Source: Flavobacterium cutihirudinis (lineage in GTDB: Bacteria; Bacteroidota; Bacteroidia; Flavobacteriales; Flavobacteriaceae). From it: a stretch of 64,000 bases of DNA. Below, one piece after another: positions 1-8,710 of the stretch. Numbering within the stretch: position 1 is the first letter of the stretch; the number at the start of each line of letters is the position of its first letter. The stretch spans positions 372,001-436,000 of the forward strand of contig NZ_QRDQ01000008.1 of assembly GCF_003385895.1 (NCBI RefSeq), given 5' to 3'. The translations under genes and the position numbers were made by a program. Below the pieces are notes generated by a model, which was given only the letters and a program-made list of their open reading frames with translations, was not told the origin of the DNA and made no database searches.

Positions 1-458
1 GGAGTATGGGAGAAATTCTTGGAAATAAAATGACCGCTAGTTTAAATTCTGCAAATACAATATCGGGAGAATTTAAGCATGAGTGGAATAGAAATTTTAT
101 AACTGCTGCAGGTCCAATATTTACCATCTTACAAGCAATTGCTGTTTTTTTTCTATTAAATAAATATCCTAAGAAAGAACTATTTCCCTTTTTACTTTTT
201 CCGTTTGCAATGCGATTCTGGGCAGGTTTAGCCAATTTGTTAGGGCCAAATGACGAAGGAAGATTAGGGCTTTCATTAGGAATCGGACTTCTTACAATAT
301 CATTTATTGTTTGCTGCTTTCTTTTCTTTTTGGTTTACAAAAGTTCTAAAAAACATCATTTCACTTTGAAATTTAATCTAATAAGCTTTTTATTTTGTTC
401 TGTTTTTTTAATTGCATTATCTTTTATCAATGAATATTTCAAAATAAGAATCATCTAA
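1..458 (+). CDS. Membrane protein, 5' end outside window
   Basis: The frame is already open at the first base, so the Met at position 6 may be internal and the gene is probably cut by the window edge. The visible 150 residues hold about four hydrophobic segments (roughly residues 32-51, 57-79, 87-110 and 126-141). The motif AAGPIFTILQA resembles the Gly-Pro region of M50-like integral membrane proteins, but no HExxH metal site is visible; it could lie upstream. The function is not established. It ends before a strong shared terminator. Confidence 0.55.
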   Translation, partial: SMGEILGNKMTASLNSANTISGEFKHEWNRNFITAAGPIFTILQAIAVFFLLNKYPKKELFPFLLFPFAMRFWAGLANLLGPNDEGRLGLSLGIGLLTISFIVCCFLFFLVYKSSKKHHFTLKFNLISFLFCSVFLIALSFINEYFKIRII

Positions 459-474
459 TAAATTACTCATAAAT

Positions 475-508
475 AAAAAAGCTGCATCTCGTAAAATGCA
501 GCTTTTTT
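475..508. terminator. Bidirectional rho-independent terminator
   Basis: A 13-bp perfect stem (475-487 with 496-508) around an 8-nt loop has A-tracts and T-tracts on both sides. It lies between two convergent genes and can serve both. Confidence 0.85.
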
Positions 509-528
509 TATTTTAAAAACTAAAAATC

Positions 529-756
529 TTAGTTTGTTTTCATCGGAGGTAAATCAAACGCCTTTGAATCGTGTTCAAAATTGTTTCTGTGTGCACCATC
601 GCAAAATGGTTTGTTTGCAGAATGTCCGCAACGGCAAAGTCCAAGCGCTTGTCTTCCTTGTAATCCGTAAACAGTTCCTTCCGGGTCCATGATTTCAAAA
701 TCACCTTCGATTTTGATTGATCCGTTTTTATTGATGATTAATTTAGTCTTGCTCAT
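529..756 (-). CDS. CDGSH iron-sulfur domain protein
   Basis: This 75-residue protein carries the CDGSH signature CRCGHSANKPFCDGAH, giving the three Cys and one His (C41, C43, C52, H56) that bind a labile [2Fe-2S] cluster in this family. Bacterial members are small soluble redox or cluster-transfer proteins whose partners are mostly unknown. I chose the Met at 756 rather than the longer frame to 798 because the family begins close to this point and the extra 14 residues are Lys/Asn-rich and unlike a domain. It is monocistronic and faces the shared terminator at 475-508. Confidence 0.9.
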   Translation of the reverse strand: MSKTKLIINKNGSIKIEGDFEIMDPEGTVYGLQGRQALGLCRCGHSANKPFCDGAHRNNFEHDSKAFDLPPMKTN

Positions 757-1006
757 AAAATTGTTCTTTTGTTTTTTTTCGAAGGGCAAAGATTGCAAAA
801 TATATTTCGAAGATTTTACTGTGAATGCTAGTTTAAACTGGTTCTATTTAAAAGTAAATTCGCCAAATTGATACAATGAAATCATATTATACAGCAAAAC
901 AAAATGAAGAAATAGCATCTGATTTTGAATTTATTGCACAATAGCATTGCAACATTATTTTGTAGATTTGAGAAATCCATTTTTATCCAAATTATCAAAA
1001 CCATTT

Positions 1007-1894
1007 ATGAAAAAATATTCCATTCTGATAGCATTTGCCTTTCTGTTTACTTTGACTTCAGTAACCAACGATACAAACTCTTTTGAAGATGGTTGGATCA
1101 ATTTACTTGACAAAAACCTCAGCAAATGGGATATGTATCTTAGTTACAAACACCAGAACGGATATTCCGGCAAAATCCCAAAAGATGCTGATGGGAACGA
1201 AATACAACCTATTGGCTACAACAAAAATGTAAACGATATGTTTACTGTAATTCAGGAAAACAATGAAAATGTTCTTAAAGTTACCGGAGAATATTATGGT
1301 TGTGTTTTTACCAAAGAAACCTTTAAAAACTATCGCTTGAAGCTTAAAGTCAAATTCGGAACTAAAAAATGGGAACCAAGAACCGATAAACTTATGGATG
1401 CGGGAGTGCTTTATCATTCGCAAGGAAAAGCGGGCGTAGATTACTGGCGCGCGTGGATGTTATCGCAGGAATTTCAAATCATGGAAGGTCATTTTGGCGA
1501 TTATTGGAACATTGCTAATGCGGCAATTGACATCAAAGCTTATCTTCCGGAAGGAACAATGAATGCAGTAGCCGATGAAAGTCAGCAATTTCTTCCGTTT
1601 GGAACACATACTGAAAACACGGGATTTTGCATGCGAAAAATGAGAGCCGAAACACCCAATAACGGTTGGACTGAAATAGAATTGGTTTGTTTCGAAGGAA
1701 AAAGTCTTCATATCATCAACGGAAAAGTAGTCATGGTTTTGCAAAATTCCCGTTATTTTGATGGCGAAAAATTTATGCCTTTAATCGATGGAAAAATACA
1801 ATTGCAAAGCGAAGCTGCCGAAGTTTATTATAAAGACATCAAAATAAAACCAATAAGTAAAATGCCAACTGAATTTGAAAATTATTTCAAATAA
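1007..1894 (+). CDS. DUF1080 (3-keto-disaccharide hydrolase-like) secreted protein
   Basis: The 295-residue product starts with a signal peptide (MKKYSILIAFAFLFTLTSV), so it is probably periplasmic or outer-membrane associated. The rest matches the DUF1080 beta-sandwich fold, with stretches such as DAGVLYHSQG, EFQIMEGHFGDYW and GKIQLQSEAAEVYYKDI near the C terminus. Characterised relatives act on 3-keto-glycosides, but the substrate here cannot be read from sequence. The longer frame from a TTG at 947 runs through a -7-like TAGATTTG (963-970), which supports the ATG at 1007. A short hairpin overlaps the stop codon. Confidence 0.85.
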   Translation: MKKYSILIAFAFLFTLTSVTNDTNSFEDGWINLLDKNLSKWDMYLSYKHQNGYSGKIPKDADGNEIQPIGYNKNVNDMFTVIQENNENVLKVTGEYYGCVFTKETFKNYRLKLKVKFGTKKWEPRTDKLMDAGVLYHSQGKAGVDYWRAWMLSQEFQIMEGHFGDYWNIANAAIDIKAYLPEGTMNAVADESQQFLPFGTHTENTGFCMRKMRAETPNNGWTEIELVCFEGKSLHIINGKVVMVLQNSRYFDGEKFMPLIDGKIQLQSEAAEVYYKDIKIKPISKMPTEFENYFK

Positions 1895-1917
1895 AAGAAT
1901 CCGGATCTGGATTCTTT
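1894..1917 (+). terminator. Weak terminator after the DUF1080 gene
   Basis: A 7-9 bp stem (1894-1902 with 1909-1917) with a 6-nt loop overlaps the TAA stop and ends in TTT. It is modest in strength. Confidence 0.45.
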
Positions 1918-2072
1918 CACTTAAATCCGTCTAAACTGTGGCTAAAATTAAAAAAACTTTGCGCCACTGCGTCTTTGCGAGATTAAAAACGCAACGAAAA
2001 CTTTAGCGAATCTCTACGTTATAACAAAATCTCAATTCTATTGCTTATTTTTGCACTCAATAAAATTGAGTT

Positions 2073-4208
2073 ATGACACAGAATCCAAAAAGATATACTA
2101 TTACTGCGGCATTACCTTACACGAATGGACCTATCCACATTGGCCATTTGGCGGGGGTTTACGTGCCTGCAGATATCTATTCGAGATACTTGCGTTTGCA
2201 AGGAAAAGACGTTGCATTTATTTGCGGAAGCGATGAACATGGCGTTGCAATTTCGATGAAAGCTAAAAAAGAAGGAATTACGCCACAAGAGGTTATCGAT
2301 AAATATGACGGAATTATCAGAAAATCATTCTCTGATTTTGGAATTTCTTTCAACAATTATTCGAGAACTTCAGCAAAAATTCATCATGATACGGCTTCGG
2401 AATTCTTTAGAACTTTGTATGATAAAGGCGATTTTATTGAAGAAGTTACCGAGCAATTGTACGATGCAAAAGCAAATCAGTTTTTAGCTGACCGTTTTGT
2501 TGTGGGAACTTGTCCAAAATGTGACAATCCGGAAGCTTACGGCGATCAGTGCGAAAAATGCGGATCGACTTTGAATGCGACCGATTTGATTAATCCAAAA
2601 TCGACAATTACGGGCGAAACTCCTGTTTTAAAAGAAACAAAACACTGGTTTTTACCTTTAGACAGATATTCTGATTTCTTAACGAAATGGATTTTAGAAG
2701 GTCACAAAAACGATTGGAAACCTAACGTTTACGGACAAGTAAAATCCTGGATCGACGGCGGACTTGAGCCTCGTGCCGTAACGCGTGACCTTGATTGGGG
2801 AATTGATGTTCCGGTTGAAGGTGCAGAAGGAAAAAAATTATACGTTTGGTTTGATGCACCTATAGGATATATTTCGTCTACAAAAGAATGGGCAGCGCGA
2901 GAAGGAAAAGATTGGGAACCGTATTGGAAAGATGAAGAAACGAAATTGGTTCACTTTATCGGAAAAGATAATATCGTTTTTCACTGTATCATTTTCCCTG
3001 CAATGCTTAAAGCAGAAGGAAGCTACATTTTACCAGACAACGTTCCGGCAAATGAATTTTTGAATTTGGAAGGAAACAAACTTTCGACTTCTAAAAACTG
3101 GGCCGTTTGGTTGCATGAATATTTAGAAGAATTCCCGGATAAGCAGGATGTTTTGCGTTATGCACTAACATCAAACGCACCGGAAACAAAAGATAATGAT
3201 TTTACCTGGAAAGATTTCCAGGCTAGAAATAATAACGAATTAGTTGCTATTTTCGGAAACTTCATTAATCGTGTTGTGGTTTTAACTAACAAATATTACG
3301 ACGGAATTATTCCAACGCCAAATGAATTTTCTGAAGTTGATGAAAATACTTTAGCAGAATTAAAAGCGTATCCGGCTGTTATTTCAAGTTCGGTTGAGCG
3401 TTACAGATTCCGTGAAGCTTTAGGCGAATTGATGAATGTTGCCCGTTTAGGAAATAAATATCTTGCTGACGAAGAACCTTGGAAAGTAATGAAAGACAAT
3501 CCGGAGCGTGTAAAAACACAAATGTATGTGGCATTGCAAATTGCTGCAGCGTTGAGCGTTTTGGCTGAACCATTTTTACCTTTTACAGCGGCAAAACTTT
3601 CTAAAATATTGAATTTAGCTGACCTTAAAGAACATTTTGCAGGTTTCAGCAAATTCTTGAAAGAAAAAGATCATGATGCTAAAGACATCATTATTGATAA
3701 AACATTAGGTTGGAATGACATTTCTGAAAACTCAGATTTAATTCCGGCAGGACATAAAATTGGTGAGGCTGAATTGCTTTTCGCTAAAATTGAAGACGAA
3801 GAAATACAAAAACAAATCGATAAATTGGAAGCAACAAAAACTGCTAATCTAGCTGAAAGCAAACAACCGGAACCACAAAAAGATTTAATTCAGTTTGAGG
3901 ATTTCGCGAAAATGGATATCCGTATCGGAACTATTTTAGAAGCTGAAAAAATGCCAAAAGCAAACAAACTTTTGGTTCTTAAAGTGGATACAGGAATCGA
4001 TGTTCGTACAATTGTTTCGGGAATTGCCGAGAGTTTTTCTCCAGAAGAAATCATTGGGAAACGTGTTTCTGTTTTGGCTAATTTAGCGCCAAGAGCTTTA
4101 CGCGGTGTTGAAAGTCAGGGAATGATTTTAATGACAACAAACGCTGAAGGAAAATTGGTATTCGTAAACCCAGATGCTGATGCTCCAAATGGATCGACTG
4201 TAAACTAA
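2073..4208 (+). CDS. metG: Methionyl-tRNA synthetase
   Basis: This class I enzyme of 711 residues charges tRNA-Met. The HIGH motif is at residues 22-25. A zinc knuckle with CPKC and CEKC pairs lies near residues 147-166, and the KMSKS loop appears as KLSTSKNW near residue 335. From about residue 605 there is an appended EMAP/Trbp111-type tRNA-binding domain ([11 protein letters not shown], then [19 protein letters not shown]), as in other dimeric bacterial MetRS of this length. A -7-like TATTTTTG at 2046-2053 precedes the ATG. The gene ends in a strong terminator. Confidence 0.98.
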   Translation: MTQNPKRYTITAALPYTNGPIHIGHLAGVYVPADIYSRYLRLQGKDVAFICGSDEHGVAISMKAKKEGITPQEVIDKYDGIIRKSFSDFGISFNNYSRTSAKIHHDTASEFFRTLYDKGDFIEEVTEQLYDAKANQFLADRFVVGTCPKCDNPEAYGDQCEKCGSTLNATDLINPKSTITGETPVLKETKHWFLPLDRYSDFLTKWILEGHKNDWKPNVYGQVKSWIDGGLEPRAVTRDLDWGIDVPVEGAEGKKLYVWFDAPIGYISSTKEWAAREGKDWEPYWKDEETKLVHFIGKDNIVFHCIIFPAMLKAEGSYILPDNVPANEFLNLEGNKLSTSKNWAVWLHEYLEEFPDKQDVLRYALTSNAPETKDNDFTWKDFQARNNNELVAIFGNFINRVVVLTNKYYDGIIPTPNEFSEVDENTLAELKAYPAVISSSVERYRFREALGELMNVARLGNKYLADEEPWKVMKDNPERVKTQMYVALQIAAALSVLAEPFLPFTAAKLSKILNLADLKEHFAGFSKFLKEKDHDAKDIIIDKTLGWNDISENSDLIPAGHKIGEAELLFAKIEDEEIQKQIDKLEATKTANLAESKQPEPQKDLIQFEDFAKMDIRIGTILEAEKMPKANKLLVLKVDTGIDVRTIVSGIAESFSPEEIIGKRVSVLANLAPRALRGVESQGMILMTTNAEGKLVFVNPDADAPNGSTVN

Positions 4209-4226
4209 AGATTTATCATATTTATA

Positions 4227-4270
4227 AAAGAAAGTTATCTGCCTAAAATATGTGGCAGATAACTTTCTTT
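4227..4270 (+). terminator. Terminator after metG
   Basis: A 17-bp perfect stem (4227-4243 with 4254-4270) encloses a 10-nt loop and ends in CTTT. It isolates metG from the toxin-antitoxin pair. Confidence 0.88.
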
Positions 4271-4353
4271 ATTTAGATAATACTCTTAAATAATCTTTAA
4301 TCGATTAAATAATTTGAGAATAAATCTTTAATTTTGAGTACAAAAGAGATACT

Positions 4354-4590
4354 ATGGACTTGACTACACAAATAAAAAAGAATTTAATATCGAGAATCAA
4401 AGATTCTAACGATTTAAATTTCCTAAATGCACTTCAAACTATTTTTGATTCATCTGAGCAAGAACTTTATCAATTATCAAATAATCAAAAAACAGCAATT
4501 GCAACTAGTCGCACGGAGATTGAAAATGGAAATTTTCATAAAAATGAAGAGGTAATTTCAGAAATGCGAGAATGGCTAAAAAAGAAATAG
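4354..4590 (+). CDS. Type II antitoxin, addiction-module family
   Basis: This 78-residue protein has the usual look of Bacteroidota antitoxins paired with RelE/ParE toxins: a helical N-terminal half and a C-terminal toxin-wrapping segment (IENGNFHKNEEVISEMREWL). Its last 19 bases overlap the next gene, which fits translational coupling. The pair lies between two terminators, suggesting an autonomous unit that is probably autoregulated by the complex. The call rests on length, C-terminal pattern and context; the DNA-binding fold is not clear to me. Confidence 0.78.
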   Translation: MDLTTQIKKNLISRIKDSNDLNFLNALQTIFDSSEQELYQLSNNQKTAIATSRTEIENGNFHKNEEVISEMREWLKKK

Positions 4591-4871
4591 TCTGGTCTAA
4601 TTTAGCCAAACTTCAACTTGAAAATGTTCTTGAATATTTTTTCATTAGAAATGAAGATTCTGCTTACAGCTTAAAATTACTTGATGAGGTTGAAGATTTA
4701 TTAAACACACTTTCAAGTTCAGAATTAATTGGCAGACTTACTTCAAACAAAATCACTCGCGTCATTTCTATGAAAGTTTATTTAATATTTTACGAAGTGA
4801 AAGAAAATCAAATTGAAATTGTGTCATTTTGGGATAATCGTCAAGATCTCAAAAATAGAAAAGTAAAATAA
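4572..4871 (+). CDS. RelE/ParE-family toxin
   Basis: This 99-residue product has the RelE/ParE order: WSNLAKLQLENVLEYF helix at the start, central helices, then IGRLTSNKITRVISMKVYLIFYEV and IEIVSFWDNRQD strands at the end. ParE members inhibit gyrase and RelE members cleave mRNA on ribosomes; the sequence does not tell which applies. The start ATG lies inside the antitoxin gene. A hairpin terminator follows 14 nt after the stop. There is no frameshift, so the toxin should be functional. Confidence 0.82.
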   Translation: MAKKEIVWSNLAKLQLENVLEYFFIRNEDSAYSLKLLDEVEDLLNTLSSSELIGRLTSNKITRVISMKVYLIFYEVKENQIEIVSFWDNRQDLKNRKVK

Positions 4872-4884
4872 TCTAATAATTTCA

Positions 4885-4924
4885 AAAAGCGTGGATGGTT
4901 AATTTTTAACCAATTCACGCTTTT
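4885..4924 (+). terminator. Terminator after toxin gene
   Basis: The outer stem AAAAGCGTG/CACGCTTTT (4885-4893 with 4916-4924) surrounds an inner GGTTAA/TTAACC stem with a TTT loop. It is a two-part hairpin. Confidence 0.75.
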
Positions 4925-4987
4925 GCTTTCAAACTATTGGCTTTCGTGAGCTATCTTTGAAAGCAATACATAAAATAAAACCATTTA

Positions 4988-5875
4988 ATGAAACTCACCA
5001 AACCAAGATTAGCTTTAATCTGCGGTATACTCTGCATTTCGATTTTCCCGATATTGGTAAAATTGCGTTTAACACCAGGATTAATTTCGGCTTTCTACCG
5101 AATGTTTTTTGCTGTAATTCTGCTTTTGCCATATGTACTTTTTAGCAAAAACTTTAAACTTCCAAGTTTAAAATTTGCGCTTTTGGCAGCGCTTTGCGGT
5201 GTTTTATTCGCCTCGGATGTTGCGGTTTGGAATATTGCCATTCAGGAATCTAGTGCAACTCAAGCTTCTTTGTTAACCAATTTATCTCCAGTTTGGGTTG
5301 GCGTTGGTTCGTTTTTCTTTATGAAAACAAAACCCGCAACAAATTTCTGGATAGGAACATTAGTCGCTTTGTTCGGAATGATCACTTTGGTTGGTTTTGA
5401 ATTTTTTATTGATTTAAACTTTGATAAAGCATTTCTGTTTGCCGTTTTATCAGGAATTCTGTATTCTATTTATCTTTTGGTAAGCAAAAATGTACTTTCT
5501 GTTGTTGATGTTCTTTCATTTATGACGATTAGTTTATTTGCGTCAAGCATCTATTTAGGAATTCTATGTTATTCCTTAAACGAACCTTTCACAGGATTTT
5601 CAAATACGGGCTGGTTTGTTCTTGTTCTGCAAGCCGTTATTTGCCAATTGTGTGCTTGGCTTTCGATTAGTTATGCCACACAGCATATGCGCGCAACCCG
5701 AGTTTCATTGAGTTTGTTGAGTCAGGCTGTAATTACATCAATTTTAGCTTGGTTGTTTTTAGAAGAACAAATAACTTTACAAATGGTTTTGGGCGGAATC
5801 ATATTGCTTTTCGGAATCCGAATTACTTTTTATGATAAAACGATTTCTTTGAAAAGATTGTTTTCTAAAGATTGA
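4988..5875 (+). CDS. EamA/DMT-family membrane transporter
   Basis: The 295-residue protein is almost entirely hydrophobic, with about ten transmembrane segments arranged as two EamA repeats. Typical features are GLISAFYRMFFAVILLL in repeat one, NIAIQESSATQASLLTNLSPVW, and the repeat-two end LLSQAVITSILAWLFLEE. Members export metabolites, amino acids or drugs, but the substrate is not predictable here. It stands alone between a terminator and a spacer containing short degenerate direct repeats (5887-6015). Confidence 0.9.
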   Translation: MKLTKPRLALICGILCISIFPILVKLRLTPGLISAFYRMFFAVILLLPYVLFSKNFKLPSLKFALLAALCGVLFASDVAVWNIAIQESSATQASLLTNLSPVWVGVGSFFFMKTKPATNFWIGTLVALFGMITLVGFEFFIDLNFDKAFLFAVLSGILYSIYLLVSKNVLSVVDVLSFMTISLFASSIYLGILCYSLNEPFTGFSNTGWFVLVLQAVICQLCAWLSISYATQHMRATRVSLSLLSQAVITSILAWLFLEEQITLQMVLGGIILLFGIRITFYDKTISLKRLFSKD

Positions 5876-6027
5876 GATTAGAAATTTTCGAGCAGATTTG
5901 GCAGATCGAGCAGATTTATTTTTTAATTTATTGAAAAGTATCTGAGGGAAAAATTAGCGTTAATTCGTGAAATTTGTAGCGAAAACCTGAAACCTGAAAC
6001 AAGTAAAAACTTGAAACAAAAAACCTT

Positions 6028-6735
6028 ATGTTACATAAAACTAAAATACCAAACTTAAAAGTAATTGCTTTTGATGCTGATGATACTTTATTTGTAAATG
6101 AACCGTATTTTCAGGAAACCGAACATAAATTTTGTGCTTTGATGGAAGATTATCTTTCGCATCAGGGTATTTCGCAGGAATTATTTAAAATCGAAATTGC
6201 CAATCTTTCCCTTTATGGTTACGGAATTAAAGGTTATATTCTTTCGATGATTGAAGCTGCGATGAATATTTCGAACAATACCATTCCGATTGAAGTAATT
6301 GAAAAAATCATTCAGTACGGTAAAGAATTACTTGAAAAACCAATCGAACTTCTGGACGGAATTGAAGAAACTTTACAGGCGCTTCACGGAAAATACAAAT
6401 TGGTTGTTGCTACAAAAGGCGATTTAAAAGATCAACACAGCAAATTGCACCGTTCTGGTTTAGGGCATTATTTCCATCATATTGAAGTGATGTCAGACAA
6501 ACAGGAAATCGATTATCAAAAACTATTGGGCCGTTTAGACATTCAGGCGCATGAATTTTTGATGATTGGAAATTCATTAAAATCAGATATTTTACCGGTT
6601 TTAGGCATTGGTGGTTATGCGGTTCATATTCCGTTTCATACCACCTGGGAACATGAAAAAATTAGTCATACCATAGAACACGAGCATTTTAGTTCCTTTG
6701 AAACTATTGCAGAAGTTGTTCCGAATTTATTATAA
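6028..6735 (+). CDS. HAD-family hydrolase
   Basis: A 235-residue haloacid dehalogenase-type phosphatase. Motif I is DADDTL at residues 16-21 (nucleophile Asp16, acid/base Asp18). A helical cap follows, then motif II in LVVATKGD, and motif IV GNSLKSD in the C-terminal third. The substrate is unknown; the family dephosphorylates small metabolites. Its TAA stop shares one base with the ATG of the next gene (TAATG), a strong sign of translational coupling to the CAT-like acyltransferase. Confidence 0.92.
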   Translation: MLHKTKIPNLKVIAFDADDTLFVNEPYFQETEHKFCALMEDYLSHQGISQELFKIEIANLSLYGYGIKGYILSMIEAAMNISNNTIPIEVIEKIIQYGKELLEKPIELLDGIEETLQALHGKYKLVVATKGDLKDQHSKLHRSGLGHYFHHIEVMSDKQEIDYQKLLGRLDIQAHEFLMIGNSLKSDILPVLGIGGYAVHIPFHTTWEHEKISHTIEHEHFSSFETIAEVVPNLL

Positions 6736-7364
6736 TGAAAACACTTTTAGACTTAGAAAACTGGAATAGAAAAGAGCATTTTGCGCATTTCAAGCAAATG
6801 GAAGAACCTTTTTTTGGTGCAACTGTTGAAATTGATTGTACCAAAGCATATCAAAAAGCCAAAGAACTTAAAGTTTCCTTCTTTATCTATTATTTACATA
6901 AAACACTCGTTGCTGTTAATTCAATTGAGAATTTCAAGTACAGAATTGCCGACGATCAAATTTACATTAACGATCGCGTTGATGCATCTGCAACAATTGG
7001 TCGTGAGGATGGCACTTTTGGATTCTCCTTAATAGAATACAATCCTGATTTTAAAACTTTTGAAAAAACTGCTTTGGCAGAAATCGAGCGCATCCAGAAT
7101 ACAACAGGAATTTTTACAAGATCGTTTGATGATGATAATGTGATTCATTTTTCGGCTATTCCGTGGTTAAATTTCACATCACTTTCACATGCAAGAAGTT
7201 ATACTTTTCCGGATAGTTGTCCGAAAATTTCTTTTGGTAAAATGATGACATCCGAAACAGGAAAAAGAACGATAGCAATGTCGGTTCATGTACATCATGG
7301 TTTAATGGACGGTCTGCATGTTGGCCAGTTTGTAGATACTTTTCAGGAAGCAATGAACAGCTAA
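6735..7364 (+). CDS. Chloramphenicol acetyltransferase-like acyltransferase
   Basis: This 209-residue protein matches the type A chloramphenicol acetyltransferase fold from end to end, including the active-site motif HHGLMDG near residues 187-193, where the family has HHxxxDG. Many Bacteroidota genomes carry such CAT-like genes of untested specificity, so drug resistance should not be assumed. It is coupled to the HAD gene by a one-base overlap, suggesting a shared metabolic role rather than a resistance cassette. Confidence 0.88.
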   Translation: MKTLLDLENWNRKEHFAHFKQMEEPFFGATVEIDCTKAYQKAKELKVSFFIYYLHKTLVAVNSIENFKYRIADDQIYINDRVDASATIGREDGTFGFSLIEYNPDFKTFEKTALAEIERIQNTTGIFTRSFDDDNVIHFSAIPWLNFTSLSHARSYTFPDSCPKISFGKMMTSETGKRTIAMSVHVHHGLMDGLHVGQFVDTFQEAMNS

Positions 7365-7470
7365 GCGCCTAAATTAAAATTGTCTTATACTTTTATAAAT
7401 TTGACGTTTAATAGAAGACAATTCTTACAATAAATTGTTGGTTTGGGAAAAATTTAAATCTCAAATAACA

Positions 7471-8601
7471 ATGAAAAAAATTGTAATTACTTTGGCATTT
7501 GCTTTAAGCGTAATGCATGTTAATGCACAAACAGAAACTAAGGCTGCAAATAACTTTAATAAATGGTCTATAGAATTTGGTGGTGGCGTAAACAAACCTC
7601 AAAAACCTTTTTCTGACAATTATTTCACCAGCACTCCAAGTCCGTGGGTTGGAGATTTTGGAGTTCGTTATATGTTAAATAACAAATTTGGTTTGAAAGC
7701 TGATTTTGGTTACAACAGCTTTACTAATAAAAGTAACGCATTAGATTTTGACTCAAAATACTACAGAGTAGATTTACAAGCTGTTGCAAATTTTGGCCGT
7801 ATCATGAATTTTGAAACATGGACTAATACGCTTGGTTTACTGGGTCATGCTGGTTTTGGTTATGCTCAATTAAGAAATGATAATTTCAAAGGAGCTGATG
7901 AAATGGTTAACTTCATCGCTGGTGTTACGGGTCAGATAAAATTATCAAACAGAGTTGCCTTGACCGGAGATTTCTCTACAATCTTTAATGCATCGCAAAA
8001 CCGTACTTTTGATGGAGCTTACCTTTCTAACAACAGAGGTTTTTCAGGATTAATTTTTAATGGTACTGTCGGATTAAATGTCTATTTGGGTAAAAACACT
8101 AAACACGCTGATTGGACTGTAATTTCTGAAAATGTAGATCTTTCAGCATACGATAACAAAATCGCTGAGCTTGAAAATCAAATCAAAAACATACCGTCGA
8201 AACAAGTTATTGTAGAAAAACCTGTTACAAATACCGTTGTAAACGACAAAGATGTTGTTAAGGATATGATCAATGATAAATATTACAGTGTTTACTTTGA
8301 CTTTAACAAATCAACTCCTGATCAAAATTCAGTCGCAGCTATTGATGTTATATTATCTTATTTAAGAAAAAACCCAAATGCAACTATTGATCTTGTTGGT
8401 CATGCAGACCAAGTTGGCAGCGATGCTTACAACGATAAATTAGCAAATATTAGAGCTACTAATGTTAAATCTATTTTGGAAAAAGCAGGAATTTCTTCTT
8501 CAAGACTAAATGTTATTTCTGAAGGCGCAGATACGAGCATTCAAAAAGACTCTGAAGAAGCAAGAAGATTAGCTCGAAGAGTTACTTTTAAAGTAAAATA
8601 A
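7471..8601 (+). CDS. OmpA-family outer membrane protein
   Basis: The 376-residue protein has a signal peptide (MKKIVITLAFALSVMHVNAQ), an N-terminal outer-membrane beta-barrel (about residues 20-215), a linker, and a C-terminal OmpA peptidoglycan-binding domain (about 270-376) with YFDFNKSTPDQNS, IDLVGHADQVGSDAYNDKLA and ARRLARRVTFKVK. It probably tethers the outer membrane to the cell wall. The ATG at 7471 was preferred to an in-frame TTG at 7435 because it begins the signal peptide. A -7-like TAAATTTG lies at 7396-7403. A terminator follows. Confidence 0.95.
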   Translation: MKKIVITLAFALSVMHVNAQTETKAANNFNKWSIEFGGGVNKPQKPFSDNYFTSTPSPWVGDFGVRYMLNNKFGLKADFGYNSFTNKSNALDFDSKYYRVDLQAVANFGRIMNFETWTNTLGLLGHAGFGYAQLRNDNFKGADEMVNFIAGVTGQIKLSNRVALTGDFSTIFNASQNRTFDGAYLSNNRGFSGLIFNGTVGLNVYLGKNTKHADWTVISENVDLSAYDNKIAELENQIKNIPSKQVIVEKPVTNTVVNDKDVVKDMINDKYYSVYFDFNKSTPDQNSVAAIDVILSYLRKNPNATIDLVGHADQVGSDAYNDKLANIRATNVKSILEKAGISSSRLNVISEGADTSIQKDSEEARRLARRVTFKVK

Positions 8602-8619
8602 ATCAATAATTTGAGTAAG

Positions 8620-8656
8620 AAAAGCCCTAAATGGAAAATTTCCAATTAGGGCTTTT
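8620..8656 (+). terminator. Terminator after OmpA-family gene
   Basis: A 16-bp stem with one mismatch (8620-8635 with 8641-8656) has a 5-nt loop and a trailing T-run. Confidence 0.85.
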
Positions 8657-8710
8657 TAATTTGGTGCAATAATTGATTAAATTTGAAAAGACATTCGATC
8701 GTATACACCA

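Noticed and set aside
876..944. 22-codon frame upstream of the DUF1080 gene
   Set aside because: It is short, has no ribosome site and no terminator, and is not distinguishable from chance in AT-rich DNA.
1894..2072. T-box-like or SAM riboswitch upstream of metG
   Set aside because: The leader is too short, and no conserved riboswitch core or T-box sequence could be seen.
6735..7364. Chloramphenicol resistance gene
   Set aside because: The CAT fold is clear, but it is coupled to a HAD phosphatase and has no mobile context; such homologues often have other acyl acceptors. Kept as a CAT-like acyltransferase.
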